Position numbers and translations under genes: made by a program
Notes under the pieces: model-generated
Databases searched by the model: none
Told to the model about the DNA's origin: nothing
Seen by the model: only the letters and a program-made list of their open reading frames with translations
Shown: positions 43,409 through 52,558 of the stretch, piece by piece
How positions within the stretch are numbered: the stretch's first letter is position 1
Layout of the letters: each line of letters opens with the position of its first letter
Origin: Candidatus Microthrix subdominans
GTDB taxonomy: Bacteria; Actinomycetota; Acidimicrobiia; Acidimicrobiales; Microtrichaceae
Assembly: GCA_016719385.1 (NCBI GenBank)
Contig: JADJZA010000006.1
Span: 1-64,000, forward strand
DNA length: 64,000 bases
Reading direction: 5' to 3'

Positions 43409-44819
43409 ATGAGTAGCCGGGAGGCGAGCAACCGGGACCTGGGTCACCGGAGGGGCCGCTCGGGCCTGCAGGGTGTGCTCGACCGTCTCGGCGCGGGGAA
43501 TCGCAGCCCGCGAACCCCGCCGAACACCACGAGCTGAGCACCAAGGACCTCGGTCGGCTTCACCGGGTGTTCGCCCGGCTGACCGATGCGCCTGAGCTGT
43601 CTGAACGTCGCCGGATCGCCGCCGAGCTGGTCACGATGTGGGCCAGGACGTGCCGTCGGCCCGCCCCAACCTGCTGCCGGCGTTGGCCCAACGGGCCCTT
43701 CCCGGCGCCGCCCAACGAGCCGATCTGGCCGCGCTGGGCAGCTCGACGCCAACCAGCGCCGACCAACAGGTCCTTCTCGATCTGCTGCGGGACGCCCAGC
43801 GGGCGATGCGCATGCCGGTCGACCCAATCCTCGACGAGCTGTGCGCGGCGCCGGGAGGGGTGCGCTTCCTTATCGAGCCGCGCCGCCGCCCTCGAGCTGG
43901 CCACGGGTGAGGCCGGCGCCGAGCCGATCCGCCAGCGGCCGCCCTGGAGGCGTGCCTGCTCGCTCGCCTGCGGGTGTTGATGACGCCCTCGCTGATCGAG
44001 ATGCGGCGCTTGGACTGGGAGACGCCGGCCAGCCTGTTGCAGCGGGTGGCGGTACTGGAGAAGGTCCACCCGATCGAGTCGATCGAGCAACTGCGCGACC
44101 GCCTGGACGAGGACCGGGCGGCGTTTGCGCTGTTCCACCGGGCATGGACGACGAGCCGCTGGCCTTCGTGTGGGTTGCCTTCACCCGTGGCGTCCCCGAC
44201 TCACTCGACCCGATCACCGACCCGGCTGCGCCCAGCGTCCCGCTCGAAAAGGCCGATACCGCCGTGTTCTGGAGCATTTCGGCGTCACAAACGGGGCTGT
44301 CCTCCCTGGGCCTGGGCAACGAGCTGATCAAGGCGGCGGTGCGCTGAGCTGCGTGTGTCGCAGCCCTCGTTGAGCACCTTCGTCACCCTGTCGCCGATCC
44401 CAACCCCTGGCCGCTCACGTCCTCGAGACGGTTGCGTGACGGCGACGCACGGGAACGAACCGCTCGGTCGACGACGTACAGCGCCTGCTCACCGACGAGG
44501 TCTGGTTGGTCAGCCACGAAGCCGACGAGCTGGCCTCCCCACTGCCGGGCCTGGCCGCCCGGTACCTGACCGACACCGGCGCCACCGGACGCTCACCCGA
44601 CCCCGTCGCCAACTTCCATCTGGGTAACGGCGCCCGACTGATGCGGCTGTGCTGGGCGGCCAACCGGAGCCCCAGGGGCTCGGCCAGTCGCTGGGCATCA
44701 TGGCCAACTACCTGTACGAGCCGCAGGAGGTCAGCGATCGCGCTCGTCACTACCGGGGTCAGGGTGTTGTGAGTGTTGGCGATGAGGTGGCTCGCCTTTT
44801 CGAGGGATCAAGCGAATGA
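43409..44819 (+). CDS. Malonyl-CoA decarboxylase, multiply frameshifted
   Basis: Pieces in three frames line up with malonyl-CoA decarboxylase: ELSTKDLGRLHRVFARL and LSERRRIAAELVTMW (N-terminal helical domain); SLIEMRRLDWETPASLLQRV, EKVHPIESIEQLRDRLDEDR, AFALFHRAW, DDEPLAFVWVAFTRGVPDSL, ADTAVFWSISASQTGLSSLG, LGNELIKAAV, QPSLSTFVTLSPIP, then PDPVANFHLGNGARLMRLCW, LGQSLGIMANYLYEPQEVSD and VARLFEGSSE before the stop at 44819. The GNAT-like catalytic domain with its Ser and His (the SLSTFVTLSP and FHLGNGA blocks) is present. It converts malonyl-CoA to acetyl-CoA and CO2. At least five frame changes. Its end overlaps the convergent AI-2E gene. Confidence 0.8.
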
Positions 44820-46246
44820 GCGAGGCTCGCACGCGTTCCGGGGCCCGTTGGTCGGTATTGGGGCCCACCGGCTTCTCGTCGTCGTCCCCCCGACCGCTTT
44901 TCCGACGACGTCGGCCGGTTGAACCGCGACTGCGGTCAGTCCTGAGCTCACCACCTCGTGGCGCTGGAGGAACGCCGACAGGAACGCTTGGATGATCGCA
45001 GCCAGGGGCAGCGCCAGCAGCGCTCCAACCGGGCCGATCAGGCTGGCGCCGGCGATCACCGACCCGAAAGCCACCGCCGGGTGGATGTCCATGGTGCGTG
45101 CGGTCACCCTGGGGGCAAACAGGTAGTTCTCGATCTGTTGGTACACCGCGAAATAGATCAGCAACCCCAGCGCAGCGATCGGGTTGTTCACCAGGGCGAT
45201 GAGCACCGGGAGCGCGCCGGCCAGGTAGGTGCCGACCACCGGCACGAACTGCGAGAGGATCCCCATCCACAGCGCAAGCGCCAGCGCATAGGGCACGCCG
45301 AGCAGCTCGAGCGCAATCCAGCTGAAGACCGTCGACAACGCCGCCAGTACCAGGCGGCTGTACAGGTAGCCGCCGGTCTTGGCGATCGCCAGCTCCCACA
45401 GGTCGAGCACCATGCGTTGGTGATCCTGTGGCAGGCGGGAGCAGATCGTGTTCCGGAACTTGGGCCCGTCGGCGGGTCAGGTAGAAGGCGAACAGCCCGA
45501 TCGTCAGCAGCCGGAACACTGCGCCGACCGCCGTCGCCGACAGGGTGACCACCCGGCCGCCGACGTTGGTGGCCATCTTGGACAGGTCGCCCTGATAGGT
45601 CTCGGATTTGTCTCACCAGGTCGTCGGAGGTGACCTCGGTGTTGAAGCGGGTGTTCACCCAGTCCGTGACGTCCTGCACGTAGCGGGGGGCGTCGTCCAC
45701 CAGGCGGCTGGTCTCGCTGATCACCAGGTCCACCATGGCGTAGGTCAGCATCGCTCCGCCCAGGACGACGACAACGAACACCAACCCGGTGGCGGCGCCG
45801 CGGCGCCAGCCGCGGTCGGCCAACCAGTTGACAGCCGGCTCGACGGCAAAGCTGACGAACAGCGCCACCATCAGCATCAACAACAGGTCGCGAAGCATGT
45901 AGATCGTGGCCCGCAAGAGCACCAGGCCGGCGACGGTCAGCGCCGTGTAGATCAGCGCCCGGGGAAACCAGGGTGGGGATGCGGTCGCCGAGCGGGCTGT
46001 GCGCTGCCTCGGTCCGGGGTTGTTGAAGCTGTGCCCAGCCCCGGTCGTCCAGCACGGCACGATCGCCCTGACCAGGTGCCTCTGCTGGTCCCGGTCCGCC
46101 GAGTGGCTGCCCGGCGAACCCGCTGCTCCCGAGTCGTTGCCGGCGTGGGACTCGTCCGGCGAGGAGTCCGGCGCTGTCTCCGCGCCGTCTGGGTGCGGCT
46201 TCGTAGGTTCGCGCGTCGCGCTGCCGGGTTCGGCCTCGTCGCTCAT
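44808..46246 (-). CDS. AI-2E family transporter, frameshifted
   Basis: Start MSDEAEPGSATREPTKPHPD at 46246, then an acidic, disordered N-terminus. Membrane part: PRALIYTALTVAGLVLLRAT, LLLMLMVALFVSFAVEPAVN, WLADRGWRRGAATGLVFVVV. The frame changes near 45610 to GRVVTLSATAVGAVFRLLTI and FAFYLTRRRAQVPEH, and near 45450 to AKTGGYLYSRLVLAALSTVF, LALWMGILSQFVPVVGTYLA, NPIAALGLLIYFAVYQQIEN, VTARTMDIHPAVAFGSVIAG and ALLALPLAAIIQAFLSAF. This is the eight-helix UPF0118/AI-2E layout. The family transports small molecules or ions; the substrate is unknown. Confidence 0.82.
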
Positions 46247-46312
46247 CGCCCCAGCTTGGCAGGTACCAACGCCCTCGGGGCACTTGCAGCGGTCGCCTTC
46301 GGCGGCGACCGG

Positions 46313-47194
46313 CTATCGGCCGAACATGCCCATCCATTCGGTGGCGTTACGCGGTGCGAACACAAAGTTGTGCTTGCGGGTCTCGCCCATCGGGGCAGAG
46401 GGTTCCGCCGAGTACATGTGACCCGGAAACAGCACGGTGTCGTCGGAGATGTTGGCCAGCCGCTGGGTGAGGCTTTCGTACAGCGCCGCCGGGTCGCCGC
46501 CGGGCAGGTCGGTGCGCCCGCACCCCTCCAGAAACAGGGTGTCGCCTGCGATCAGCTTGCCGTCGGCCAGAAAGCACTGGCTGCCCGGCGTGTGGCCCGG
46601 CGTGTGGATCAGCCGGACCGCCACCTCGCCCACCATCACCACGTCGCCCGAGGTGTGCGTGCGCAGCTGGCTCTCGGGCACCTCGGTGACGATCCGAAGC
46701 CATTCCTCCTCGTCGGCCTGGATGTGTACCGGCACGTCGACCCGTTCGAGCAGCTCGCGCACCCCAGCGATGCCGTGGCCCATCATGTCCCCGCCGCAGT
46801 GATCAGGGTGGTAGTGGGTCACCAGCGCGCCGGTGAGGGTCATGTCGTCGGCCTCGAGCACGTCGACCAGTTCGTTCGGCGCATAGGCCGGGTCGACCAG
46901 CACCGCCTCACCGGTCTCACGGTCGCCGATGGCGTACACGAAGTTGACCATCTGCCGGGCGATCGGGTCGTTCTTGGCGAAATCGCGCCCGGCCAGCAGC
47001 TGGCGGAAGTACACCCGGTCGGAAGCGGTCGGCGGGGCGGGGGTGGTATCGGACGAGTCGACTGGCAGGCCACCAGTGTGGTCGGCGCGCCGACGAGCGT
47101 GCGGCCAGCGGCCGGACACCGGCCGGGACACCGCCCATCTCAGCGCGTCGGGTCCCTGCCAACGAGCGCCTTGGACTCTTACTTCGTCGACCAT
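46313..47194 (-). CDS. MBL-fold metallo-hydrolase (glyoxalase II-like)
   Basis: Up to 293 aa. The metallo-beta-lactamase motifs are complete: THYHPDHCGGD (HxHxDH as HYHPDH), IHTPGHTPGSQ, IAGDTLFLEGCGRTDLPGGD and the last His in LFPGHMYSA. A short insert between strands (DVPVHIQADEEEWLRI) is like persulphide dioxygenase/glyoxalase II relatives. A di-metal hydrolase or Fe-dependent persulphide dioxygenase is possible. The first 45 residues are low complexity, so the start is uncertain. Transcribed alone, away from the damaged tRNA-Ser. Confidence 0.85.
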   Translation of the reverse strand: MVDEVRVQGARWQGPDALRWAVSRPVSGRWPHARRRADHTGGLPVDSSDTTPAPPTASDRVYFRQLLAGRDFAKNDPIARQMVNFVYAIGDRETGEAVLVDPAYAPNELVDVLEADDMTLTGALVTHYHPDHCGGDMMGHGIAGVRELLERVDVPVHIQADEEEWLRIVTEVPESQLRTHTSGDVVMVGEVAVRLIHTPGHTPGSQCFLADGKLIAGDTLFLEGCGRTDLPGGDPAALYESLTQRLANISDDTVLFPGHMYSAEPSAPMGETRKHNFVFAPRNATEWMGMFGR

Positions 47195-47220
47195 CCAGGG
47201 TCGGTTCTAGAGTGACGCAC

Positions 47221-47307
47221 GGAGGGATGGCAGAGCGGACGAATGCGAACGGTCTTGAAACCCGGGGGCGCAAAACCCCGCCCGCCCCCCCCCCCCCAAC
47301 CTCCCTA
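47221..47307 (+). tRNA. tRNA-Ser (UGA), 3' half corrupted by poly-C
   Basis: The 5' half reads as a serine tRNA: GGAGGGATGGCAGAGCGG, anticodon loop CTTGAAA (anticodon TGA) and part of a long variable arm. Where a GGGTTCGAATCCC T-arm is expected there is a C-rich stretch with 13 consecutive C (47285-47297), then CCTCCCT. The T-arm is therefore missing. As tRNA-Ser(UGA) is essential, a base-calling or assembly fault is more likely than a real mutation unless another copy exists. Confidence 0.6.
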
Positions 47308-47429
47308 CGGGGTGAGGCCAGCTCGTGAGCACCCTCCGGCAGCCGGTTGACCAAGGTTGAGTGGACGAGCAGTGACCGTTGACAATCCACCGGTCGACGG
47401 GACCGCCACTCCCCGCCGAGAAGCGGTGC

Positions 47430-48045
47430 CTACTCGCCGAGGATCCGGGCCCTCTGTTCGGCGAACTCGGCCTCGGTCAGCAGCCCGAGGTCCTTCATCG
47501 CGACGAGCTGGGAGAGCAATTCCACCGGGTCCTTCTGCGGGCCGCCATGCATGAGCGGGGCGCCGACGCCGGCAGCTCCGGGTGTGATCACCATGGCTCC
47601 GTTCTGCTCGGCCCACTGCGGGCCTGGGGATGGCCTGGGGTCGCCGGTGGGGGGCCGCCGCCGACGTGATGAGCTGCTGGATGAAGTCGATCTGCCCCGC
47701 CGACTTGCCCTTCCCCTGCATCATCGCCGCGATGTTCGGTGCCGGATTACCGTCCAGCATGACGGCGTCGTGATCGTCGGGGTCGTAGATCACGGCCAAG
47801 TCCTGGCCCTCGGTGGGGATCGAGAGCTGCGCGAATCGAAAGCGTTCCTCCACCTCAAAGGCTGGTTCGTCCTGCGGCTCGACACGGAGCGTGAGCTTCA
47901 ATGCGATCTCGGTGTTGGAGACGACGTTGTCGGAGCCGTGCGTGATGGCCATCCCCCGCTCACCTACGGCGACCACGGTGGCGGAAGCGCGACGTCCGTT
48001 CTGCTCGAGCTTCTTGCGTGTGCGGCGACTGGACTTTCCAAGCAT
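47430..48045 (-). CDS. SHOCT-domain protein, one frameshift
   Basis: Starts MLGKSSRRTRKKLEQNGRRA at 48045 with a basic N-terminus, then a DUF3592-like beta domain (ASATVVAVGERG, NTEIALKLTLRVEPQDEPAF, LAVIYDPDDHDAVMLDG). A frame change near 47655 joins PQWAEQNGAMVITPGAAG to the C-terminal SHOCT motif DPVELLSQLVAMKDLGLLTE, then FAEQRARILGE and TAG at 47430. SHOCT motifs are short helical oligomerisation tails found on many bacterial proteins. Expected length is about 205 aa. The function is unknown. Confidence 0.7.
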
Positions 48046-48216
48046 GTATTCACGGTAAACCTATTGCGCCGCGATGCCCCCAAGGGCATCCGGCAAGGCT
48101 CGCCGGCCTGGCCCACCTGGGAAGAAGCACGAGCTCACCCCGCAACGATCCGCTGGTGTTGCTCACCGTGGCAGAACTCACCTGCCCCATCGGGCCGGAG
48201 AACCTTGAGCGGCTCA

Positions 48217-48540
48217 TCAGAGGCGGGCGTGAACAGTCAGGGTGAACCGGTCCAAGACTGACGCGTCTCCTTCCCACGGCCGCCCTTGCTTGCGCGCGAT
48301 TGAGGTGGTACCCGCGGCGATAACGCTCAGGGTCCAAGTGGTCACACCACCACCGCCCATTGCGCCGCTGGACGGCTCGTAGCCCGAGTTGGTCAGCACC
48401 AAGGAATCGCCGGTCACGGGCTCAAACTCCCACCGGTAGCCGGTCGTGGGATTGTCCGCCAGGCGCAGCAGGATCGTGTCGCCGACATCCGCTTCGATCG
48501 AGGTGCCGTCCTCAGCACTGGTCACTTCGATAGTGGCCAT
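48217..48540 (-). CDS. Chagasin-like (I42) cysteine protease inhibitor
   Basis: 107 aa from ATG 48540 (MATIEVTSAEDGTSIEADVG). All three inhibitory loops of the chagasin family are present in order: NPTTGYRW (residues about 31-38), GAMGGGGVTTW (the GxGG loop, about 59-69) and RPWEGD (the RPW loop, about 88-93). There is no signal peptide, so the inhibitor is cytoplasmic. The gene lies 28 bp downstream of a papain-like protease gene on the same strand, so it probably guards the cell against that enzyme, as staphostatins do for staphopains. A longer upstream frame is a shadow. Confidence 0.85.
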   Translation of the reverse strand: MATIEVTSAEDGTSIEADVGDTILLRLADNPTTGYRWEFEPVTGDSLVLTNSGYEPSSGAMGGGGVTTWTLSVIAAGTTSIARKQGRPWEGDASVLDRFTLTVHARL

Positions 48541-48568
48541 GGGCGTCACCCGGTCAGCGAGCCTGGGG

Positions 48569-49456
48569 TCACACCGTGACGCCGTAGGACTCGTTGAAGA
48601 ACGCCGCCGCGATGTAAGCGGGCGATGCATAGCCGAAGCCCTTGTCGCCCCAGCCGGTACCCCAACTATTACGGATGATGAAGCGGCCGTTCGCCAGATA
48701 ACCCACCACCGCGATCGCGTGACCACCGCGGACCGTGCCCGGCTGGAATTTGTCGAGGATGCCCTTGGTCGCGGTTGCGTTGCCCCACGTAGCGTCCACC
48801 GACACGCCAGCCAGGATCGGTCCGTGCGATGCCAGCCACGACTTCCACTTGGTCAGGTTCCGTTGCATGTTGAAGTACGCGGATATCTTGCGCTGGGCGG
48901 CCTCGGCGTAGAAGGCGTTCTCATCGCCGGTGTACATCTTGGTTGCCACGTGGAATGGCAGCACTTTGTTGGTGACCACGCCTCGTTTGCGGGCAATGTC
49001 CATGGCCGACTTCAGGGACGTGCCTGCCCCCTCGATGAATGACTCCGGAAGCGTGGTGTACTCGTCGGTCTCCTTGGACGCCATCCACACGAACCGCGGT
49101 GACAGCGGTTCGCTCTGACCAAGCTTGCCCGCTTGGACCATGTGGTATCGCAGCACACCCTCGGCCGTGGCCCAGCCGACGCACGATCCGGTGTCCTCTT
49201 GATCACCGACCGTCCACCACTTCTGGCGCAGATCGACCTTGGCCGGCAGTGCCGCCACGACCCCCAAGGCTCCGGAAGCCACCGCGTCCTCAAACTGCCA
49301 GTCCGCTTGGGTGTCATTCGAGGGCACCAGATTGCAGACCCGCTCATGGCGGGGGGGAGACGTCTTCGATGCCGCACGCTTTCGCTTTGGCTTGGCCGCC
49401 ACCTTCTTGGCCACGCTCGTGGTCTTGCCCTTCGAACCTGCTGTTTTCGCCATCAT
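48569..49456 (-). CDS. Papain-like cysteine protease (C1 family)
   Basis: 295 aa. A Lys/Ala-rich N-terminus (1-35, SKGKTTSVAKKVAAKPKRKR) is followed by a papain fold: VDLRQKWWTVGDQEDTGSCV-GWA, where Q and C are the oxyanion-hole Gln and nucleophile Cys (C-V-G-W instead of the usual C-W); GGHAIAVVGY (catalytic His); and FIIRNSWGTGWGDKGFGY (catalytic Asn). No Sec signal is seen and there is no obvious inhibitory propeptide. Bacterial C1 enzymes are uncommon and often act in export or interbacterial conflict. It is co-transcribed with the chagasin-like inhibitor downstream. Confidence 0.88.
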   Translation of the reverse strand: MMAKTAGSKGKTTSVAKKVAAKPKRKRAASKTSPPRHERVCNLVPSNDTQADWQFEDAVASGALGVVAALPAKVDLRQKWWTVGDQEDTGSCVGWATAEGVLRYHMVQAGKLGQSEPLSPRFVWMASKETDEYTTLPESFIEGAGTSLKSAMDIARKRGVVTNKVLPFHVATKMYTGDENAFYAEAAQRKISAYFNMQRNLTKWKSWLASHGPILAGVSVDATWGNATATKGILDKFQPGTVRGGHAIAVVGYLANGRFIIRNSWGTGWGDKGFGYASPAYIAAAFFNESYGVTV

Positions 49457-49913
49457 CGCTCCCTCGGGTCACCGAGTCTGAGCCAGGGACGTCCCCTGCC
49501 CCGCGCGCATTTTCCATCGAAAATCCGATGGACGCAACCGCTTCACGGTCTCGATTCGTTGCCGGGCGAACCGGGCGCGCCCAAGCACTCACCAACCGCT
49601 GCGAGGTGGCCACCGTTGAAGTGGTGTCCGTGTGCGGCGAAACGGCCAGGCTCGGTTGATGGGTGGACTCGCCGGCCTCGAAACTCGGAGGGTTGGCGGG
49701 TTGAGCCGTCGACGCAACTGCGCCAGGACAACATCGACCGGTGCGTTGCCAACCTGTCGATCGGGCAGGCCGGCCACTCCCACGGGGCCGCCCGGCTGAG
49801 ACGACGCTCGCTTTGGGATGATTAGAGGTCAGGGGGTGGCCCGTCATCGTCCCAAAGGATCCGTGCCCGCCCTGCTGGGAAGACGGGCCCATCGACCTGC
49901 TCGCTCCTTCCGT
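49457..49913. other. Gap without supported gene
   Basis: About 450 bp between the protease gene and an SDR remnant. Open frames on both strands look random. It includes the protease promoter. Confidence 0.4.
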
Positions 49914-50290
49914 TTACACAGTGGAGAGGCCACCGTCGACGGCGAGGATCTGCCCGGTGACGTAGCTGGCCTTGTCGCTGAGGAGGAACACCACCGGCGC
50001 AGCCACTCCCAAGCCGTGCCCTGCCGGCGAAGGGCCACCAACGCCTCGGTGCGGCCGGGCCGTCCCCTGCTGGCAGACGCCCCACTGGAGTGTCGATCAA
50101 CCCGGGTGCGACCACGTTGGCCCGGATTCCCCGCCGAGCGCCCTCGAAGGCGACGTGGCGTCCGAGGCCGGCCTATGCCCACGTTGAGCACCAGGCCGTG
50201 CCGTCGCCCAGGGTTCGGCGCAGGCGACCGGTGCCGGGTCGGGGGGGGTGGCGAGGCGCGGTGCCAGGTCGGTGCCGGGGTCACGTCGGT
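49914..50290 (-). pseudogene. Short-chain dehydrogenase C-terminal remnant
   Basis: Readable SDR pieces in more than one frame: GRHVAFEGARRGIRANVVAP, GLIDTPVG, then AAPVVFLLSDKASYVTGQIL and AVDGGLSTV ending at TAA 49914. These are the conserved C-terminal half of FabG-like enzymes (the NVVAPG and YVTGQ blocks). The Rossmann GxxxGxG motif and catalytic YxxxK region are absent: only about 100 of 250 residues fit in the space before the next gene. Truncated, with at least one frameshift. Not expected to work. Confidence 0.7.
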
Positions 50291-50292
50291 CG

Positions 50293-50859
50293 TCATCGGG
50301 GCAGCCCTTCGACGCCGGCTTCTCTGGCGATGCGCAGGGAGTTCAGCGTGAAACCGACCAGGTGGTACTGGCCGACGACCATGCACACCTCGATCAGCTG
50401 TTGCTCGTCGTACAACTCGGCCAGCCCGGCCCAGGTGTCGTCACCGATGATGCTGTCGGCGTGCAGCTCATCGGCCGCCCGGACCAGGAGCTCGTCGCCC
50501 GCCGACCGCTCGACGGCGTCGAACGACGCCAGGGCAGCCATCTCGTCGTCGGTCAGGCCGGCGAGGCGCCCCAGCAGGAGGTGGTGGCCCCATTCGTAAT
50601 CGGCCTCGGTGTTGGCGGCGGTGCGCAGGATGAGCACCTCTCGGTCCCGAGCGGGCAGCGCCCCACCTGCCAGCAGCATGCCGCCGAAGGCGGACCAGCG
50701 CTTGAGCAGCCTTGGGTGGTGAGCGAGGGTGGCGAACAGGTTCATGTCGTCGGCTTCGGGATCGAAGCGAAGCGACCGGACCAGCTCGTCGGTGCGTGCA
50801 TCGCGCTCCTCGGGAGCCAACGGCGCTATGCGAGGTGTGTCGGTCACGGTCGTCATCAT
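50293..50859 (-). CDS. Carboxymuconolactone decarboxylase (AhpD-like) family protein
   Basis: 188 aa: ATLAHHPRLLKRWSAFGGML, then LPARDREVLILRTAANTEAD and YEWGHHLLLGRLAGLTDDEM, and the C-terminal helix VGQYHLVGFTLNSLRIA. The core has E-x-x-x-x-H in place of the C-x-x-C of AhpD, as in the gamma-carboxymuconolactone or unknown-function subgroup, so it is not a thiol peroxidase partner. A second ATG directly after the first (MMTTVTD) could be the start. Divergent from the sigma cassette. Confidence 0.88.
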   Translation of the reverse strand: MMTTVTDTPRIAPLAPEERDARTDELVRSLRFDPEADDMNLFATLAHHPRLLKRWSAFGGMLLAGGALPARDREVLILRTAANTEADYEWGHHLLLGRLAGLTDDEMAALASFDAVERSAGDELLVRAADELHADSIIGDDTWAGLAELYDEQQLIEVCMVVGQYHLVGFTLNSLRIAREAGVEGLPR

Positions 50860-50986
50860 GACGCGTCGGGCGCCGGCATGCCTTCCAAGCGGCGGCGTCG
50901 TGGGGCAGCACGATGAACGTTGGGTATCTTATGGGGGTCGCAAGTTTCGGCTGCGTCACGACCCGGGTACCCCACTGGAGCGAGAG

Positions 50987-51313
50987 ATGACAGGCAACGA
51001 GTTCACGGTCGCCCACGAGCGATCAGAGGACGGCATCGTGTTGGTACTCCGAGGAGAGCTTGATATGACGACGGCTCCGCTCGTGGAGGCCGCCGTCGAT
51101 GAGGCAGCCAACGACGGCGCCGACGGGCTCAGCTTCGATCTGGAATCGGTGGGCTTCATCGACTCCTCCGGGCTGCGTTCGCTCCTTCAGGCCCGTCAGC
51201 GCTTTGGTGATCGCAACGACTCGGTCACCCTGCTCTCTCCGCAACGGGCCGCACTGCGCCTCCTCGAGGTTGCCGGCGTGCTCGACCATTTTGCGATCGA
51301 GAGGCTGGACTGA
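50987..51313 (+). CDS. Anti-sigma factor antagonist (STAS domain)
   Basis: 108 aa, ATG 50987 with GGAG 9 nt upstream. STAS fold: GIVLVLRGELDMTTAPLVEA, then LSFDLESVGFIDSSGLRSLL, where D-S-S-G-L carries the phosphorylatable Ser of RsbV/SpoIIAA, and VTLLSPQRAALRLLEVAGV. It releases the sigma factor from its kinase by binding the kinase when unphosphorylated. First gene of a four-gene cassette. Confidence 0.92.
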   Translation: MTGNEFTVAHERSEDGIVLVLRGELDMTTAPLVEAAVDEAANDGADGLSFDLESVGFIDSSGLRSLLQARQRFGDRNDSVTLLSPQRAALRLLEVAGVLDHFAIERLD

Positions 51314-51316
51314 ACC

Positions 51317-51775
51317 ATGTTGGATGCCGACGAGATCCAAGCAACCGATGCGGGCGATGACGCCGCACGGCGGGCGATTGCCGGGCCCATCACGTTGGGT
51401 TTCCCCGCCCGACCCGAGCCGGTGCGCTTGGCCCGCCTGGTCGGCGCTGCGGTCGCTGGATCGGTCGACGCCTCACTCGACGACATCGAAGACCTGCGCA
51501 TCGCCGTCGGAGAGGCCTGCACCATGCTGGTCGGCCACGCCACGCCATCCGCCCGCGTCGAGATTACGATCGAACCCCGCGCCGAGGCCATCGATTTCAG
51601 CGCCCAGCTGCGCGGCGGCCTCCGGCCGGACCCCCAGGTGGACGACCTCGCCCAGCTCGTGCTGCGCTCGCTGGCCGACGACGTCGATTTTCGCCTCGAC
51701 GCCGATGAGGCGGCGCTGACGTTCTCGTGGCCGATCGCCGGAGCGGCGAGCAGCGGATCCTCGAGCGGCAGATGA
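51317..51775 (+). CDS. Anti-sigma factor / serine kinase (RsbW-like)
   Basis: 152 aa. HATPase-like: GFPARPEPVRLARLVGAAVA, LDDIEDLRIAVGEACTMLVG (N-box position), with an acidic C-terminal half. It starts 3 bp after the STAS gene and its stop overlaps the sigma start (ATGA), matching the RsbV-RsbW-SigB order. The G-boxes are weak, so kinase activity is uncertain, as in the mycobacterial UsfX/RsbW group. Confidence 0.82.
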   Translation: MLDADEIQATDAGDDAARRAIAGPITLGFPARPEPVRLARLVGAAVAGSVDASLDDIEDLRIAVGEACTMLVGHATPSARVEITIEPRAEAIDFSAQLRGGLRPDPQVDDLAQLVLRSLADDVDFRLDADEAALTFSWPIAGAASSGSSSGR

Positions 51776-52551
51776 CCGACGAGGCCATTGCGGCCCGCAC
51801 CAAACGCCGCAGCCGCTCCGAACTCCGTCGTGCCGACAACGATCAGCTGTTGGAATGGTGGGTGGCCGACCGCAGCGAAGAGGTTCGCTCCGAGCTGGCC
51901 GTCCGCTACCAGCAGATGGCCAAAAACCTGGCGTCGCGTTTTGCCAACCGAGGTGAGAGCCGAGAGGACCTGGCCCAGGTGGCCGCCTACGGCATCCTCA
52001 AGGCGCTGGACCGGTACACGCCCGACCGGGGCGGAACCTTCGAGAGCTACGCCGTGCCGACCGCCGTCGGGGAGATCAAACGTCATTTCCGTGACCACTC
52101 CTGGGGCTCGAAGGTGTCGCGGGGCGTCAAGGACCTGATGCCACGTGTGCGCCAGGCGGAGGAATCGCTGACCGCCCGTCTCGACCGCAGCCCCACCGTG
52201 CCCGAGGTGGCGGCCGAGTCCAACCTTCCAATCGAGACGATCCACGAGGTGCTCGAGGCCAGGCGCATGTACCGGCCCAACAGCTTGGAGGGCCGCCCCG
52301 AGGGCTCACCCGACCCGGCGGTCGGCGATATCGGCGTCACCCGGGCGGTCGACCGGATGACGATCGAGGCCCTCCTGGAACGCCTGCCGGAACGAGAACG
52401 CACCATCCTTGAACTGCGATTTTTCGAGGAGTTGAACCAGAGCGACATCGCCGAACGGGTCGGTGTCAGCCAAATGCATGTTTCACGATTGATACGACGG
52501 GCACTTGAACGTCTAGCGACGCTCGCCGATCAAACCGACCAAGTGAACTGA
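51772..52551 (+). CDS. SigB/SigF-family alternative sigma factor
   Basis: 259 aa from ATG 51772 (MTDEAIAARTKRRSRSELRR). Region 2: EVRSELAVRYQQMAKNLASR, EDLAQVAAYGILKALDRYTP, GGTFESYAVPTAVGEIKRHF, RDHSWGSKVSRGVKDLMPRV. Region 3: SLTARLDRSPTVPEVAAESN. Region 4: LPERERTILELRFFEELNQS and HTH IAERVGVSQMHVSRLIRRAL. This is the group 3 stress/sporulation type controlled by partner switching with the two genes upstream. Confidence 0.94.
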   Translation: MTDEAIAARTKRRSRSELRRADNDQLLEWWVADRSEEVRSELAVRYQQMAKNLASRFANRGESREDLAQVAAYGILKALDRYTPDRGGTFESYAVPTAVGEIKRHFRDHSWGSKVSRGVKDLMPRVRQAEESLTARLDRSPTVPEVAAESNLPIETIHEVLEARRMYRPNSLEGRPEGSPDPAVGDIGVTRAVDRMTIEALLERLPERERTILELRFFEELNQSDIAERVGVSQMHVSRLIRRALERLATLADQTDQVN

Positions 52552-52558
52552 CTGGCTG

